A stretch of 64,000 nucleotides of DNA, from NCBI RefSeq assembly GCF_001020565.1, contig NZ_LDAS01000001.1, forward strand, positions 3,310,520 through 3,374,519, given 5' to 3'. Both the position numbers and the translations under genes were made by a program. Under the pieces are notes generated by a model. The model searched no databases. It was not told the DNA's origin and was given only the letters and a program-made list of their open reading frames with translations. This stretch comes from Maribacter thermophilus (lineage in GTDB: Bacteria > Bacteroidota > Bacteroidia > Flavobacteriales > Flavobacteriaceae). Shown in pieces: positions 62,596 through 64,000 of the stretch (its first letter is position 1; each line of letters opens with the position of its first letter).

Positions 62596-63744
62596 CTATT
62601 GGTGTACTTTAAGGGAAATTTGCATTATAGTACCTTCTTTTCCAGAAGAAAGTACTTTTATTTTACCGTTGTGGTATTCTTCTATAATTCTTTTTACCAG
62701 AGATAGTCCTAAACCCCATCCTCTTTTTTTGGAAGTAACTCCAGGGGCAAAAATAGTATTAAAATTACTTTTGGGGATACCGTGACCCGTATCTGCAATT
62801 AAAATGGATACGAATTTTCCTTGGGGAACTATCTCAATAGCAATGGTTCCTTTTCCTTTCATGGCATCTATACCATTTTTGACCAAGTTTTCAATAGTCC
62901 AGTTATAAAGAGAACTGTTCAATAGGACAGGGGCATACTCTATATTCGACTTAAAAGAAAAGTGAATTAGTTTAGAGCTTCTTCTTTTTAGATAGTCAAA
63001 GGCGTCCTTGGTCTCGGCCACGATATCGGCTTCGTTTAATTTGGGCAACGATCCAATTTTTGAAAATCGTTCTGTAATCGTTTTTAACCTATCTATATCC
63101 TTATCTATTTCTTTGGTAATGTCAGGGTTTATACTTTCGGTCTTTAGCAATTCGTTCCATCCTAGAAGTGAGGATAGCGGCGTGCCTATTTGATGAGCGG
63201 TTTCTTTGGCCATGCCTGCCCATAGCTTGTTTTGTTCGGCTGCTTTGTTGGTTCTGAACAAAAAGAAGATTACGGCCCCAAAAAGAAATATGATCAATAA
63301 AAGAGCTATTGGGTAGAATTTTAATTTGTTCAAAACCTCTGAGTTTCCGTAATACAACGTAGCCAAATGCTCGCCTTGCTGATCTATGGAAATGGGGGTG
63401 TTCTCATCTTGAAACTGACGTAGTTTTTTTGCAATATAAACGGAATCGGACGCCATTTCTGCCGGAATGTTGTTTACCCTTATGGAACTGTCCTTGTTTA
63501 TTAAGATCATAGGGGTAGAGGTGTTGTTCTGAAAAACCTTTAAATGTAGACTTCCCAAATCTACATCTTCCGATGACTGTAAAAATTCGGATTGGGCCGT
63601 TGCCCAAATTTCCATTTTAAGGCGTTCTTCCTCTTTAAATTTTTTAAAAAAACTATTCGTGTTCCATAGAATCAGGCTCACGACTATGAAGGCCCCGATT
63701 ACCAGGAAGATGTTGGTAATTTTGTTTTTAGGACTAAAGTTCAT
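62596..63744 (-). CDS. Membrane sensor histidine kinase
   Basis: The 382-residue protein has two transmembrane helices (about 11-28 and 144-163) with a ~115-residue extracytoplasmic sensor that shows no named domain. His184 in ETAHQIGTPLSSLLGW is the phospho-acceptor, in the HPK-type variant with QIGTPL in place of DLRTPL. N, G1 and G2 boxes follow (ENLVKNGIDAM, DTGHGIP, GWGLGLSLVKRI). No response regulator gene is adjacent, so it is an orphan here. The downstream zinc-ribbon gene is its only operon partner. It is divergent from the DUF3127 gene. Confidence 0.9.
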   Translation of the reverse strand: MNFSPKNKITNIFLVIGAFIVVSLILWNTNSFFKKFKEEERLKMEIWATAQSEFLQSSEDVDLGSLHLKVFQNNTSTPMILINKDSSIRVNNIPAEMASDSVYIAKKLRQFQDENTPISIDQQGEHLATLYYGNSEVLNKLKFYPIALLLIIFLFGAVIFFLFRTNKAAEQNKLWAGMAKETAHQIGTPLSSLLGWNELLKTESINPDITKEIDKDIDRLKTITERFSKIGSLPKLNEADIVAETKDAFDYLKRRSSKLIHFSFKSNIEYAPVLLNSSLYNWTIENLVKNGIDAMKGKGTIAIEIVPQGKFVSILIADTGHGIPKSNFNTIFAPGVTSKKRGWGLGLSLVKRIIEEYHNGKIKVLSSGKEGTIMQISLKVHQ

Positions 63745-63871
63745 CCAATGGTTTTGTACTAATAAATATAACCCTAAATGTAAATAATTGTTGTGCTATA
63801 ATCGCAACTCATTATTTTATACCCCGTTCATTTTGCGTATTTTTGGTTTTTGAAGCAAAAGTGAACACAAG

Positions 63872-64000
63872 ATGGAAATAGAAGGGAAAATAAAATTAAT
63901 AGGTGAAACAAAGACATTTGGCAATAACGGATTTCGCAAAAGAGAAGTTGTTATTACCACAGATGAACAATATCCACAAACTATAATGGTAGAATTTGTT
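63872..64000 (+). CDS. DUF3127 family protein, 5' part
   Basis: The first 43 codons are visible from the ATG at 63872: a start MEIEGKIKLIGETKTFG, then FRKREVVITTDEQYPQ and MVEFV at the window edge. The pattern matches DUF3127, a short single-stranded-DNA-binding-like OB-fold family of Bacteroidota (~120 residues). The rest lies outside the window. It is divergent from the histidine kinase gene, with a 127-bp gap in which TATTTTTG at 63837-63844 matches the -7 consensus. Confidence 0.8.
   Translation, partial: MEIEGKIKLIGETKTFGNNGFRKREVVITTDEQYPQTIMVEFV

Overview
The window looks like a chromosomal segment of a free-living, probably marine member of the Flavobacteriaceae (Bacteroidota). Evidence for this is the gliding-motility pair gldE/gldD downstream of mutY and ssb, the DUF4270 lipoprotein, three TonB-dependent receptors, atpD-atpC split from the other ATP synthase genes, promoters of the Bacteroidota form TTG-N17-23-TAnnTTTG, and many short lipoproteins. 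The genus (Zobellia/Maribacter-like) is a guess. I see no rRNA, tRNA, CRISPR array, insertion sequence or prophage. The gene content reads as ordinary chromosome with a few lineage-specific islands.

Layout. 1-8.2 kb: a 3'-truncated esterase-fold protein lacking its catalytic serine, a flippase-like membrane protein, panD-panC, a divergent short glycogen-synthase-like protein, a DUF4270 lipoprotein and glmS. 8.4-17.6 kb: a TonB receptor with an SGNH lipoprotein, atpD-atpC, a secreted protein of unknown function and an M61 peptidase. 17.7-26.1 kb: the biotin locus (bioF, a DUF2007/zinc-ribbon gene, bioD, an antisense GT39-type transferase, bioA, a ketosynthase, bioB) and a JmjC/cupin-like protein. 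26.1-35.6 kb: recX, a PepSY membrane protein, RNase G, a 29-residue AURKAIP1/COX24-type protein, HU, then mutY-ssb-gldE-gldD, a PLP lyase, an MBL-fold hydrolase and a lipoprotein. 35.7-48.4 kb: an inactive/active M16 peptidase pair, DUF4199, rplU (fused to a helix-hairpin-helix domain) and rpmA, a TonB receptor with a beta-propeller phytase, a 5'-nucleotidase, an M20 peptidase and ahcY.

48.5-60.6 kb is the most interesting part. A phosphopantetheinyl transferase is followed by a truncated thiamine-binding-type ORF, pnuC, a NadR-like kinase and DUF4301, all tightly packed. Next come three paralogous small secreted PepSY-like proteins and one further small secreted ORF. These sit beside a NtrC-type sigma-54 response regulator and a convergent hybrid histidine kinase. 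A TPP riboswitch then controls a TonB receptor that is probably a thiamine importer. Two of the PepSY-like genes carry a 15-bp element that matches at 14 of 15 positions, about 147 bp upstream of each start. This suggests a private regulon of the adjacent two-component system. 60.7-64 kb holds a Rieske-like lipoprotein, greA, a HIT protein, a zinc-ribbon membrane protein with a histidine kinase, and the start of a DUF3127 gene.

All motif positions were counted by eye from the translations. No database search was run, and family names come from recognising sequence patterns.
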